A stretch of DNA of 64,000 nucleotides from Maioricimonas rarisocia (GTDB lineage: Bacteria; Planctomycetota; Planctomycetia; Planctomycetales; Planctomycetaceae). The position numbers were made by a program, and so were the translations under genes. How positions within the stretch are numbered: position 1 is the stretch's first letter; every line of letters starts with the position of its first letter. The notes beneath the pieces were generated by a model. That model had not been told where the DNA came from, made no database searches, and saw only the letters and a program-made list of their open reading frames with translations. Shown here in pieces: positions 16,674 to 25,273 of the stretch. The DNA is taken from assembly GCF_007747795.1 (NCBI RefSeq), contig NZ_CP036275.1, positions 1,626,501 through 1,690,500 on the forward strand, given 5' to 3'.

Positions 16674-18731
16674 TTACTCCGAATCCGGCTGTGCCGCCCA
16701 GCGGATGCCGGCCGCCATCACCTGATTTGGGCCGCCCGGGACTTCCGGATGCGGACTGAAGCAGATCACCCGGCCCTGGCCGTAGATGCTGCGTACGATC
16801 GCGTGCGTGCCGCACATCACTCCCGGGACGGCTCCCTTCTTCGCGACCTCGGTGTTGAACGTGGCGAGCGCCTCGTAGGCGGGCAGGTCCGGCTTCGTAT
16901 CGGGGACCAGCAGCGGTCCCTGGGCGTAGCGGACTTCCAGATTCTCCGCGTCGGCCTTGAGCGGCTCGATCGCCTCGGGAGCCAGCTGCAGCACGACCTG
17001 CCCGTTGCCGCGGGCCCAGTGTGCCCGATCCCACACGCGGGCATTGATCAGCCCCAGTGACCACGAGTAATGCGACGACGCCAGGTACGAGCCGGCACAG
17101 ATGCCGACGTAGCCGCCCCCCTGCGAGACAAACTTCCTGACTGCCTTGCGGCCCGCTTCTTCCAGATGTTTTGACTGCGAGCTGCCGGAGCCGCCCGGCA
17201 TGATCAGGACGTCGAATTCGCTGAGGACGCCGTCGCGGATTTCTTCCGGCGTGACGCGTTGAGCTTCGAAACCCGCGTTGGGTGTGAGGAACTGCAACAG
17301 ATGCTTCGGTCCGTTTGCCTTGCCTTCGGAGTGATCGTAGATCGCCACGCGGACCGTTCCTTCTGCGACTGGCCCGTCGGTGGAGGCGACGTCGGGCGAG
17401 TTCGCAGGATGGAGTCGCGCGTCACGGGCTTCCTGCAGTTCGGTCTGCATCGCCTGCCAGGCACGGACCGCCAGTTCGTGATGCAGCCGCGTCAGCTCAG
17501 AGGCGACCGCAGCATCGATGGTCGCGCCGCCGTTTCTGAGCGTTTCGAGCAGTCCGTTCGTCTCCTGCAACAGTTCGTCTTCGAGCGGCCAGAGATCCTG
17601 CCAGATGCCGGGCAGCAGGTCGGTGGTGATGTCCTTCGTGCCGCTGATGACCGAGGCGTCTCTGAGCGTGCGGGCCGCTTCTCCAATCTCGGCTCCGTGC
17701 TCGCCGGCGAGCGGATCGGCAACGGAGTCGATCGGCACCCAGCAGGGGACGGCGATCGAGAACTTCGGATCGCCGAGCAGCGTCCACATCGTTGTCAGGC
17801 GGGGATCTTCACCCGGCCGGACACCCGCGAAGACCGCCGCCGAGACCGTGGTGGCCCGACTGATGGTCGCGTCGGTCGAGACAATCGAGGGAAGTGCTCC
17901 TTCCGGGCCATTGACGGAGCCGGTGCAGGGACTTCCCTGAGGATCGGCAAGGTCGCGGGCTATGTGTCGGAGCACGTACTCGAGCGACAGGCCGCCCTCG
18001 TCTGCGGAGTCGATCAGTCGGCAGGCACGCAGGTAACGTTCGCCGGAGTACACTTCTTCGAGTTGATTCGCCTCCGGCCAGGCCGGCAGTTCGCGGGCCG
18101 TGGTCGCAAAGTTCGAGCGGACGACGTATCCGTTCGGTGCGGTTTCCGGATCGTTCGCATCGAACATCGTGAAGCTGGTTGCTGCCGTTTCAAACATCGC
18201 GGCACCACCTTCGGCATCGATCACGCCGAAGTTCGCGACGGTGCTGCGACCGGTCTCATTCGTTTCTTCGAGCAGCTGTCTGAAGTCTTCGACTGTGCGG
18301 CAGTGCTGCAGGGCCCGTTTCATCAGGGAACCGTTGCCGGGGCCGTCATGCTTCTCGCCGTCGCCCAGATCCTTGCTGAGGGAATTCTCGATGCAGAAGC
18401 CGGCCTCGTTCATTCCCATCCAGACGGAGCCACGGCTGCCGGCGTTGACGACGGCGATCGCCCGCAGCGGCCCGTCCGTCAGCAGGGCCACTTCATTGCG
18501 GGGATTGGGCGCATCCCGATTCTTCCAGAGGATCGGCCGCCCGTCAGCGGTCGCGCGGCCACTGAGGACCGCGGTCGTACAAGCAAGGGCCGAGGGCAGC
18601 GGAATGCTGAAACCGGCCAGCAGAAGGATGACGACCTGCAGGGCCGTCAGGAGAAAGTGGCGATGATGGCCGGGGGATCTGATGCCGTGATTGTGGCTGA
18701 CGGTGTGGCCTGCTTCGAGACGTCGCGGCAT
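16674..18731 (-). CDS. Secreted Ntn-hydrolase (C45/acyltransferase-like) fused to BPL_N glutamine-amidotransferase-like domain
   Basis: A 685-aa two-domain protein. A long signal peptide ends A48-L-A50 and is followed directly by C51 (CTTAVLSG), the nucleophile position of penicillin-V-acylase/AAT-like Ntn hydrolases; the family pattern GRPILWKNRD, ...GMNEAGFCIENS... and VVRSNF follow. About residues 445-685 are a class-I glutamine-amidotransferase-like BPL_N domain: DVLIMPGGSGSS, nucleophile elbow GIC545AG, and a late CFSPHPE histidine. Such a combination would give two separate hydrolase centres in one exported polypeptide. The start at 18731 is chosen because the signal peptide follows; the frame opens to 18899. 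It is monocistronic here. Confidence 0.82.
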   Translation of the reverse strand: MPRRLEAGHTVSHNHGIRSPGHHRHFLLTALQVVILLLAGFSIPLPSALACTTAVLSGRATADGRPILWKNRDAPNPRNEVALLTDGPLRAIAVVNAGSRGSVWMGMNEAGFCIENSLSKDLGDGEKHDGPGNGSLMKRALQHCRTVEDFRQLLEETNETGRSTVANFGVIDAEGGAAMFETAATSFTMFDANDPETAPNGYVVRSNFATTARELPAWPEANQLEEVYSGERYLRACRLIDSADEGGLSLEYVLRHIARDLADPQGSPCTGSVNGPEGALPSIVSTDATISRATTVSAAVFAGVRPGEDPRLTTMWTLLGDPKFSIAVPCWVPIDSVADPLAGEHGAEIGEAARTLRDASVISGTKDITTDLLPGIWQDLWPLEDELLQETNGLLETLRNGGATIDAAVASELTRLHHELAVRAWQAMQTELQEARDARLHPANSPDVASTDGPVAEGTVRVAIYDHSEGKANGPKHLLQFLTPNAGFEAQRVTPEEIRDGVLSEFDVLIMPGGSGSSQSKHLEEAGRKAVRKFVSQGGGYVGICAGSYLASSHYSWSLGLINARVWDRAHWARGNGQVVLQLAPEAIEPLKADAENLEVRYAQGPLLVPDTKPDLPAYEALATFNTEVAKKGAVPGVMCGTHAIVRSIYGQGRVICFSPHPEVPGGPNQVMAAGIRWAAQPDSE

Positions 18732-19209
18732 CTTCGTTGATCCATGCGGGTGTGCGTGCTGGTTTCGCCGGAAACACAGCAATTCTCCTCCACCAGGGGG
18801 CACCGGTGCAATCCCGACACGACTTTGGAGCGACCCCGATGTTTCAGGTCTAATGGAACTGTCGATGTCCTGCCGGAGCGCAAGTGCCTGTCCGCTCAAC
18901 GCGCAAGTCGCTTGAAGGAATCAGTGGTCCCGTGAGGCAGCGCAACGTGCACAGGGATTTCGTCGGGAGCGTGCAGCTGGAGATCGTCAGGACGCGGAAG
19001 TGGTGGTCTCATGGCACGTTCCGCTGATTCAGCAGCCGACAGAGAGATAACGAGGCGTGGAGTGGGCCCCCGGCGAATCACGATTCTTGCCAGGCGATGG
19101 AATCACCTTTGCAACCTGTCGGGATTGCAATCCTTCCGCCGCGCTCGAAGCACGGGCATTGCTGTCCGGGCGGGGCATCAAGTGCCGACTCTGACACAGG
19201 ACAACCACC
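18732..19209. other. Spacer without recognised features
   Basis: 478 bp between divergent genes. Open frames here are short and not protein-like. It must hold the promoters for 16674-18731 and 19210-19773, but no confident -35/-10 pair is visible. Confidence 0.4.
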
Positions 19210-19773
19210 ATGGCGAACAAGCTGCATGGAAAACGTATTGCGTTTCTCGCGACCGATGGTTTCGAACAGGTCGAACTGACCGAGCCCTGGAACGCGATCG
19301 GCGACGCCGGCGCTTCGGTCGAACTCGTCTCACTCGAGAAGGGACAGATCCAGGGAGTTCACCACGACAAGAAGGGGGACACCTTCAATGTCGACCGGTC
19401 GGTCGATGAAGTCTCTGCCTCGAACTACGACGGACTCGTGTTGCCCGGGGGTGTCTTTAATCCGGATGCTCTGCGGATGAACCCGACGGCTGTCGATTTC
19501 GTGCGGGACTTCTTCAAACAACACAAGCCGGTTGCCGCGATCTGCCACGGTCCGTGGACGTTGATCGAAGCGGGCGTCGTCGAAGGCCGCAAAATGACGT
19601 CGTGGCCGAGTCTGAAAACCGATCTTATCAACGCCGGGGCGAACTGGGTCGACGAAGAATGCGTCTGCGACGAAGGCCTGGTGACCAGTCGGAAGCCGGA
19701 CGATCTGCCTGCCTTCTGTTCGAAGGCCGTCGAGGAATTCGCCGAAGGGAAGCACGCCGAACAGACGGTCTAA
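19210..19773 (+). CDS. DJ-1/PfpI family protein (type 1 glutamine amidotransferase-like)
   Basis: A 187-aa single-domain protein with the PfpI/YhbO layout: GFEQVE with glutamate near position 19-22, LVLPGG (76-81), and the nucleophile elbow AIC112H113GPW. Relatives are described as proteases, deglycases or stress proteins; the exact activity is debated. Cytoplasmic, no signal. An AGGA lies eight bases before the ATG. It converges on the phosphonate operon (14-bp spacer) but is not obviously linked to it. Confidence 0.93.
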   Translation: MANKLHGKRIAFLATDGFEQVELTEPWNAIGDAGASVELVSLEKGQIQGVHHDKKGDTFNVDRSVDEVSASNYDGLVLPGGVFNPDALRMNPTAVDFVRDFFKQHKPVAAICHGPWTLIEAGVVEGRKMTSWPSLKTDLINAGANWVDEECVCDEGLVTSRKPDDLPAFCSKAVEEFAEGKHAEQTV

Positions 19774-19787
19774 GCGGGATCGTCCGC

Positions 19788-20618
19788 TCAGCGACGCGGC
19801 AGTCGGGGGAGGGCTCCCCCGGCAAGCCGGCGTTCAAACTGCTCGAGGCAGGGGATAAGGTCGGCGACGGATTCGACAATCATGTCGGCGCCGGCGGCCC
19901 GCAGTCGTTCGTCGGCCTTGGTGAGCAGTTCGCGTTGGCGGCCGACGTCGAGAGCTTCGAATTCGTCCTCGCTCAGACCGACGCAGTTGCCGGACCGCGT
20001 GACCCCGACCGTCCAGGCTCCGGCGTTCCGTCCCGCTTCAATGCCGACAGGCGTGTCGTCCACTTTGACGATCGTGCACATCGGGTAGCAGTCGATCTGC
20101 CGGGCGGCTTCGTACAGGATCCAGGGGGCCGGGCGGCCCTGTGAAACGTCTTCGGAGCAGATCAGGCAATCGGGCGCGTAGCCCTGATCGGCAGCGCGGG
20201 GGCAGACGACCTCCATCAATTCGTGCGTGTAGCCGGTGGACGATCCGATCTTGAGGCCCCGCCGGCGGCACTCGTCAATGACCGCAGGGACACCTGTGAT
20301 GACGCCGCTGTGATCGGACAGCATTTCCTTCTGCAACGGCAGGAAGTCGTCGTACAGCCGGTCGATGTCCTCTTCTGTGGCATCGCGGCTGAAACGCTCA
20401 TTCCACTGTCTGGCGACGTTGGGCATGCGGAGAATTGCCGCGATGTGATCCCGCTTCGCGAGGCCCATTGGCTCGCGTGCTTCGGCGGCCGAGACCTCGA
20501 TCTCTTCGCGACGGAAGATCTCCTGAAAAGCGATCGCCGGGGCCCGACTGCCGAAGTCAACGGTCGTGCCGGCCCAGTCCAGAACCACAGCCGTCAGATA
20601 CTTGAATGCTTCGCTCAT
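19788..20618 (-). CDS. phnX: Phosphonoacetaldehyde hydrolase PhnX
   Basis: A 276-aa HAD-superfamily enzyme that splits phosphonoacetaldehyde into acetaldehyde and phosphate. Nucleophile D14 and A16 are in VVLDWAGTTVDFGS; the Schiff-base lysine is K55 in MGLAKRDHI; the cap and QGRPAPW loop follow. These align with D12, A14 and K53 of the Bacillus enzyme by a constant shift of two. It is the last gene of a minus-strand operon, 19 bp after the FAD oxidoreductase. The usual partner PhnW (aminoethylphosphonate transaminase) is absent from the window, so the aldehyde probably comes from the FAD enzyme or from PhnW elsewhere. Confidence 0.95.
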   Translation of the reverse strand: MSEAFKYLTAVVLDWAGTTVDFGSRAPAIAFQEIFRREEIEVSAAEAREPMGLAKRDHIAAILRMPNVARQWNERFSRDATEEDIDRLYDDFLPLQKEMLSDHSGVITGVPAVIDECRRRGLKIGSSTGYTHELMEVVCPRAADQGYAPDCLICSEDVSQGRPAPWILYEAARQIDCYPMCTIVKVDDTPVGIEAGRNAGAWTVGVTRSGNCVGLSEDEFEALDVGRQRELLTKADERLRAAGADMIVESVADLIPCLEQFERRLAGGALPRLPRR

Positions 20619-20637
20619 TGGATTGCCTGATTGCTCT

Positions 20638-21792
20638 TCAGATTTCCATCCGGTTGGGACCGGCCCACCGCATCCATTGCTGTTCGGCCAGCCCGAACGA
20701 GAGTGTCATGCCGGCACCGCCCGGGGCGACAACGACGTTGACGCCCGGTTGGGGTTCCGCTTCGAAAACGAGACCGTCGGAGTACTTCGCGTAGATGCCG
20801 TGCCACCGCTCCGCGATCGACCAGTCCGGCAGCCGAATCATCCGCCGCAGTTCCCGCAGGATGAGGTCGTCGATCTCCGGCCTGTCGAACGGGCTGATGT
20901 CGTCGTCGTACTCGTGCGAATCGCCGAGGATGACGTGGCCGGCGTCATTCTGCGAGGCCATCACGTGAATTCCGTACCGGTTCAGTTCGGGAGTCTCCCG
21001 TTCAATCCGCTCGCACAGGGCTGGCAGCGACGGACAGTCGCGGAACGAGGTGTAGTGCCGCAGCGTCAGTCCGCCTGCCAGGTGCGGTCCGATCCGCCAG
21101 TCGTCGGGTTGCGTCGGCGTGCGGAGCATCTGCAGTTTGCAGAGTTTCAGTGGTGCTTCTCGAAAGGTTTCGGGAAACAGCGTCTCGAAGTCGCTGCCAC
21201 TGCAGACAATGGTCCGGTCTGCTTGCCAGGTTCGGCCGTCCGCCGCGATGATCGTCGAGCCGTCGACCTTCGTGATCGGCGTGAGGAACTGCAGTTCGAC
21301 GCCGTAGCGTTCGTGCAGGAACTCCGGCATCTGACCGATGATCGTCCGGGGATTCACGCAGAGTTCGGTGCCACTCCACAGTCCCCCCAGCAGACCTTCG
21401 GGATTGGCGGCCGGCGAACGGGCGATGACTTCGTCGCGTGAGAGCATCCGCAGATCGTCGCCGGAGTCACGATGCTGCGAGGCGAATTCTTCGAGGACAG
21501 CCAGTTCGTCCGGCCGGTACGCAAGGTGGATCGATCCGCACTCGTTGACCCACAGGCCGGACGTGTCCCGCAGTTCGAGCCAGCGGGCCCGGGAGAGCAG
21601 GGCGGTTTCCCGAGGTGATCCCTCCGGCTGACCGATCGGCCAGATCATCCCGAAGTTCCGAATCGAAGCACCGATTGCACGGGGGGAGCGTTCGAACAAA
21701 GCGACGCGCAGACCCCGCTTCGCGGCGGTCCAGGCGTGGGCCAGACCGAGAATCCCGGCTCCGATAACCGCAATGTCACAGGGTGTCTTCAC
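20638..21792 (-). CDS. FAD-dependent oxidoreductase of phosphonate operons (TIGR03364-like)
   Basis: A 384-aa DAO-type flavoenzyme with the dinucleotide motif VIGAGILGLA (residues 9-18) and an early RNFGMIWP segment typical of the group named TIGR03364 (proposed HpnW). Published work on recurrent FAD enzymes of phosphonate clusters describes oxidation of aminoethylphosphonate or its N-methyl form to phosphonoacetaldehyde, which PhnX then cleaves; assignment of this particular protein is inference. Its start overlaps the stop of the HD-domain gene by four bases (ATGA), so the two are translationally coupled. Confidence 0.88.
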   Translation of the reverse strand: MKTPCDIAVIGAGILGLAHAWTAAKRGLRVALFERSPRAIGASIRNFGMIWPIGQPEGSPRETALLSRARWLELRDTSGLWVNECGSIHLAYRPDELAVLEEFASQHRDSGDDLRMLSRDEVIARSPAANPEGLLGGLWSGTELCVNPRTIIGQMPEFLHERYGVELQFLTPITKVDGSTIIAADGRTWQADRTIVCSGSDFETLFPETFREAPLKLCKLQMLRTPTQPDDWRIGPHLAGGLTLRHYTSFRDCPSLPALCERIERETPELNRYGIHVMASQNDAGHVILGDSHEYDDDISPFDRPEIDDLILRELRRMIRLPDWSIAERWHGIYAKYSDGLVFEAEPQPGVNVVVAPGGAGMTLSFGLAEQQWMRWAGPNRMEI

Positions 21793-22370
21793 GTGGGCTG
21801 ATTCGCGTCAGGCGGGGCGTCCGAAGCACCGTTCAGGCACTGGCGGACGTAACGGAGAAAGTGCTCGAGGTCCGGCGTCTGCAGGTCGATCACTTTGGCT
21901 TCATCGTCCCAGATCCGCAACCGCACGGCGTCGTCGGCGCCGGGGCGGGACTGAAAGTCGGCTGCTTCGGTGGGAGACATAAGGCCTCCCTGCAGCTCGA
22001 GGCTCTGCAGCGACGGACCGCTCAGCCGTTCGGCATAGCTGGTGGACGTCGTGCACAGGTATCGTTTCGCGTCGACGTGCAGTCGGGCCGGTTCGCTGAC
22101 GTCGGGGCCGAAGTGCGTCGCCAGCCACTGGCCGGCCAGTTCTTCGTGGCGATCGTCGATGCCCTGATCGGGGGCGTCCTCGGGCAGGTCGTGCAGGAGG
22201 TGGCCAACGTCGTGCAGCAGTGCGGCTGTAATGAGCGCGGGGGAAGCTCCTTCTGCCTCCGCCAGCGCGGCCGCCTGCAGGGCGTGCTCCTGCTGAGTGA
22301 CGGCTTCGCGCCCGTACTGAGAGCCGCCGCGGGTGGCAAACAACTCGCGGATGGTCTTAATGAGTTCCAT
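21789..22370 (-). CDS. HD-domain protein of phosphonate operons, PhnZ-like (TIGR03276-like)
   Basis: A 193-aa HD-domain protein. It has Y19-x-x-E22 (QYGREAVTQQEH), matching the Tyr/Glu pair that PhnZ uses at its mixed-valent diiron centre, then H29, and H53-D54 in LLHDVGH. PhnZ oxidatively cleaves 2-amino-1-hydroxyethylphosphonate to glycine and phosphate. Its usual partner, the PhnY dioxygenase, is not in the window. The protein could therefore act on a different hydroxyphosphonate or depend on a PhnY elsewhere. It overlaps the FAD oxidoreductase gene by four bases. Confidence 0.85.
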   Translation of the reverse strand: MELIKTIRELFATRGGSQYGREAVTQQEHALQAAALAEAEGASPALITAALLHDVGHLLHDLPEDAPDQGIDDRHEELAGQWLATHFGPDVSEPARLHVDAKRYLCTTSTSYAERLSGPSLQSLELQGGLMSPTEAADFQSRPGADDAVRLRIWDDEAKVIDLQTPDLEHFLRYVRQCLNGASDAPPDANQPT

Positions 22371-22499
22371 AGGGCCGTCCTGCTGAAGTCGTCACCGTCG
22401 GCGGGGGAATAGGATCCCAGGGGCTCCACTCGCTTCTCTCGTTCCGACCCCGGCCACCCATCTCGCGCTGGGGTTCCGTTCCCTGCAAGCCTCCCATTT

Positions 22500-23591
22500 T
22501 CATTCACCGGGGCGGATGGCGATGCGGCAGGGGCGGGTATCAATCGCCGATGCGATCGCTGCATCGATCTCGCCAAGGGGGAATGTCCGCTCGACAAAGT
22601 CCGCGAGCGGAAACCGCTGGTGACACTCCGTCAGAAACCGGACCGCCTGCTGGAGGTCTGCCGGAACGTAGTTATGAACGCCCGCGATCCGAAACAGCCC
22701 CCGGACGATCTGTTCCGGATCGAGGCTGACCGGACGTGTCGGAAAGACTGTGCCGGCGAGGACCAGAGTGCCGCCGACGTTGAGCAGCGATGGTGCCAGT
22801 TCAATCGCGTCCGGTGCGCCGGCCAGTTCGAGAATCGCATCGAAACCATTTTCCGGTGCCGGGGTGGCCAGATCTGCGGCAGCCTCCCATGGGATCAGCT
22901 GGTCTGCACCGAAGCCTCGCGCCCGTTCGAGTCGATCGGGATTCACGTCACAGACGGCAACGTGCGAAGCTCCCTGCCACTGTGCCATCGCGGCAGCGGT
23001 CAGCCCCAGGGCACCGGCACCGATGACGAGGACTCGCCGATCGGCAATGTCCCCCGCGGCTCTCAGCACGGCGGCCACGGTCGAGGTGGCACATCCGACC
23101 GGGCCGAGCACGTCCGCACTGACGGACGGATCGAGCCTGACGACCGCCGTGCCTCGAACGAGATGGCAGTACTCCGCCAGCCCGCCGGCCAGCTGGTGGC
23201 GTCCCTGCAGCCGCTGGTGGCCGTATTTGATCAGTCGCCGGCACTTCTGCGAAAGGCCGCGCTGGCAGGGCGTACAGGATCCACACGAGGCGGCGACCGA
23301 CCACGCGACGCGGTCGCCGGGCTGGAGCGGTTCGCCGTCGAGGTCCTGCAGTGGATTGCCGGGCCCGACCGCGGCGATCGTCCCGATCATTTCGTGGCCG
23401 AGGATGGTGGGAACGGGCACTTCCCGTCGACCGGTAATCGAATGGAGGTCACTGCCGCAGACCGTGCAGCACTCGATACGGACGATCGCTTCACCCGGTT
23501 CGAGCGTGGGGAGTGAGATGCGGGACAGTTCGAACGGTCGACCGGGAGCGTGAAAGACAGCGGCCAGGGCAGAGTCGGGCAGTGATGTCAC
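22500..23591 (-). CDS. Zinc-dependent alcohol dehydrogenase of phosphonate operons (TIGR03366-like)
   Basis: A 363-aa medium-chain dehydrogenase. Catalytic zinc ligands are C45 (CGSDLH) and H66 (GHE); the structural zinc cysteines are C103, C106, C109 and C117; the NAD motif is GAGALG. This matches the group named TIGR03366 (phosphonate-catabolism-associated alcohol dehydrogenase), whose substrate is unproven; a phosphonate alcohol/aldehyde is plausible. The start is a GTG at 23591 preceded by AGAGGA. It follows the transporter gene by 12 bp and precedes the HD gene by 129 bp. Confidence 0.9.
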   Translation of the reverse strand: MTSLPDSALAAVFHAPGRPFELSRISLPTLEPGEAIVRIECCTVCGSDLHSITGRREVPVPTILGHEMIGTIAAVGPGNPLQDLDGEPLQPGDRVAWSVAASCGSCTPCQRGLSQKCRRLIKYGHQRLQGRHQLAGGLAEYCHLVRGTAVVRLDPSVSADVLGPVGCATSTVAAVLRAAGDIADRRVLVIGAGALGLTAAAMAQWQGASHVAVCDVNPDRLERARGFGADQLIPWEAAADLATPAPENGFDAILELAGAPDAIELAPSLLNVGGTLVLAGTVFPTRPVSLDPEQIVRGLFRIAGVHNYVPADLQQAVRFLTECHQRFPLADFVERTFPLGEIDAAIASAIDTRPCRIAIRPGE

Positions 23592-23603
23592 CGGTCGGTT
23601 CCT

Positions 23604-24929
23604 CTAGACCGCTTCGGCCGGTTCGACCGCAGGGACGACAGCAGGCTCGTCCTCGGCCGGCAACCGCCACAGGAAGTATCCGGCCGTCGCGATGACGGCG
23701 ATGGTGGCTCCAGCCGAAATCAGCACCGACGTGGTCAGATAGAATTCCAGAATATCGCCCGGTTCGCCGTACTGCCGCAGCAGCATCACGGTGATGTAAC
23801 CGAGGTATCCGGCTGCGTCCGCGACGTACATCAGGAATCCGAGATTCGCCGGTTCGCGGGTGGCGGCAATCAGTCGTTCGAAGATCGTCGTGTGCATCGC
23901 CACGTACGGCATGTACAGACAGACGCCGGACAGCACCATGAACTGAAACGCCGGCAGGCCCTCTCCCATCTGGGCAAAAGCCGCCAGACCGGCGACCGCG
24001 AAACATCCGGCCACCATCCCCAGCGTCGCGACGAGGGCGGAGCGGTTCCGGCTGAACAGAATCGCCATCGCGTTCAGCGCGACCACGATGAACATCACCC
24101 AGGTTTCCGAGTAGGTATAGATCTCGGGAGGCGCTTCGTGGCCGAGGCCCCGCCAGATCTCGACGGCAAAATCGTCCCGCATGGTCCGCAGCACGGTCAG
24201 TGCGATGTAGACGATGACCAGCAGCGACAGTCCCACAGCGTAGTGGGAAAAGAACGCCCGCCGATCGGAGGCCCGCATCGGAACCCGTTCGCTGCGCCGG
24301 CGGATATCCTCGGCATTGGGGGCCGGGATCTGTCGCAGCAGCCAGACGGACACAACCAGCGGCAGGAAGAACAGGCCACCCGTCAGGGCCGGCATCCAGT
24401 ATTCACTGATGCCCCAGTCCTCGATCATCAGCCGGCCGATCGACTTCATGATTCCGGATGAGATGATAAAGCTCGCGCACAGACCGGCCGTCAGGGCTTC
24501 GGTCAGCTTGCGGCCTTCGAGGTAGCCGAGCACCAGCCCGAAGATCATCCCCAGCGGCAGACCATTGAAGAACAGGCAGACAAAGTTCCACGGTGCCGGA
24601 ACGAGACCGAAACCGATCAGGGCCACTTCGGCGACGGCGATCAGCCCGATGATGGCGGCACTGCGGCGCTCGGGCGGCATCTCGGAGATGACCTTGATCC
24701 CGATGAACTTCGAGATCATGTAGCCGAGAACCTGCGCGACGACGAGAACCGTCTTGTACTCCAGCCCCGCCAGCGTGACGTCTTCGAACGTTCCGGCCGA
24801 GAACGGCTTGCGGAACGCGTACATGCAGAAGTAGGTGCTGAAGGCCGCCGCGACCGTCCAGGCGGAAAAGACTGCGGTCTTCTGTCGGGCGAGCCATTCC
24901 GAGAGGCGGCCGGAAGATCGCTGCGTCAT
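23604..24929 (-). CDS. MFS-type transporter, DUF5690-like, probable phosphonate uptake
   Basis: A 441-aa protein with about 12 hydrophobic helices and the opening FSTYFCMYAFRKPF, like organophosphate:phosphate antiporters and DUF5690 proteins. Position at the head of the phosphonate operon suggests it imports the phosphonate substrate; planctomycete operons of this kind often use such a carrier instead of an ABC system. The ATG at 24929 is chosen because the hydrophobic domain begins soon after; the open frame continues to 25025. First gene of the five-gene operon 24929-19788. Confidence 0.85.
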   Translation of the reverse strand: MTQRSSGRLSEWLARQKTAVFSAWTVAAAFSTYFCMYAFRKPFSAGTFEDVTLAGLEYKTVLVVAQVLGYMISKFIGIKVISEMPPERRSAAIIGLIAVAEVALIGFGLVPAPWNFVCLFFNGLPLGMIFGLVLGYLEGRKLTEALTAGLCASFIISSGIMKSIGRLMIEDWGISEYWMPALTGGLFFLPLVVSVWLLRQIPAPNAEDIRRRSERVPMRASDRRAFFSHYAVGLSLLVIVYIALTVLRTMRDDFAVEIWRGLGHEAPPEIYTYSETWVMFIVVALNAMAILFSRNRSALVATLGMVAGCFAVAGLAAFAQMGEGLPAFQFMVLSGVCLYMPYVAMHTTIFERLIAATREPANLGFLMYVADAAGYLGYITVMLLRQYGEPGDILEFYLTTSVLISAGATIAVIATAGYFLWRLPAEDEPAVVPAVEPAEAV

Positions 24930-25273
24930 GGTGGGCTCGCTCTGCTCTGATCGTCTGAAGTGACCTGTGCAACGGTCGGGCCCGCACCGCAGTCCGGTTA
25001 TACCTGCGCTGGATCGTTCGTGCATCTGCCCGGGGACGGCGGCGAGCAGCTGTCCCGCGGGACCCGTTGCGGCGCGGATGATACGGACCCGCTGGAAAAT
25101 CTGCTACGGCCGGGTTTAAGGTTGCGTTAATCCCGCGAGTCCGGATCCCTGATGCCTGCTGAGCGGGACCGCGGACGTGCGGCAGACCGCCCGGTCGTGA
25201 TCGGCGGTCGACTGCGGTATAACGGGAAACCTGCTCTCTCTGATTGCTCAATCGTTCCGGGAAGGAATGGCTC
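24930..25273. promoter_or_regulatory. Divergent promoter region of phosphonate operon and esterase operon
   Basis: 344 bp between two outward-facing transcription units. No gene; no clear operator or Pho box could be recognised by eye. Confidence 0.35.

Noticed and set aside
17259-18740. 493-codon plus-strand frame over the Ntn-hydrolase/BPL_N gene
   Set aside because: Shadow; the minus strand has clear catalytic motifs in both domains.
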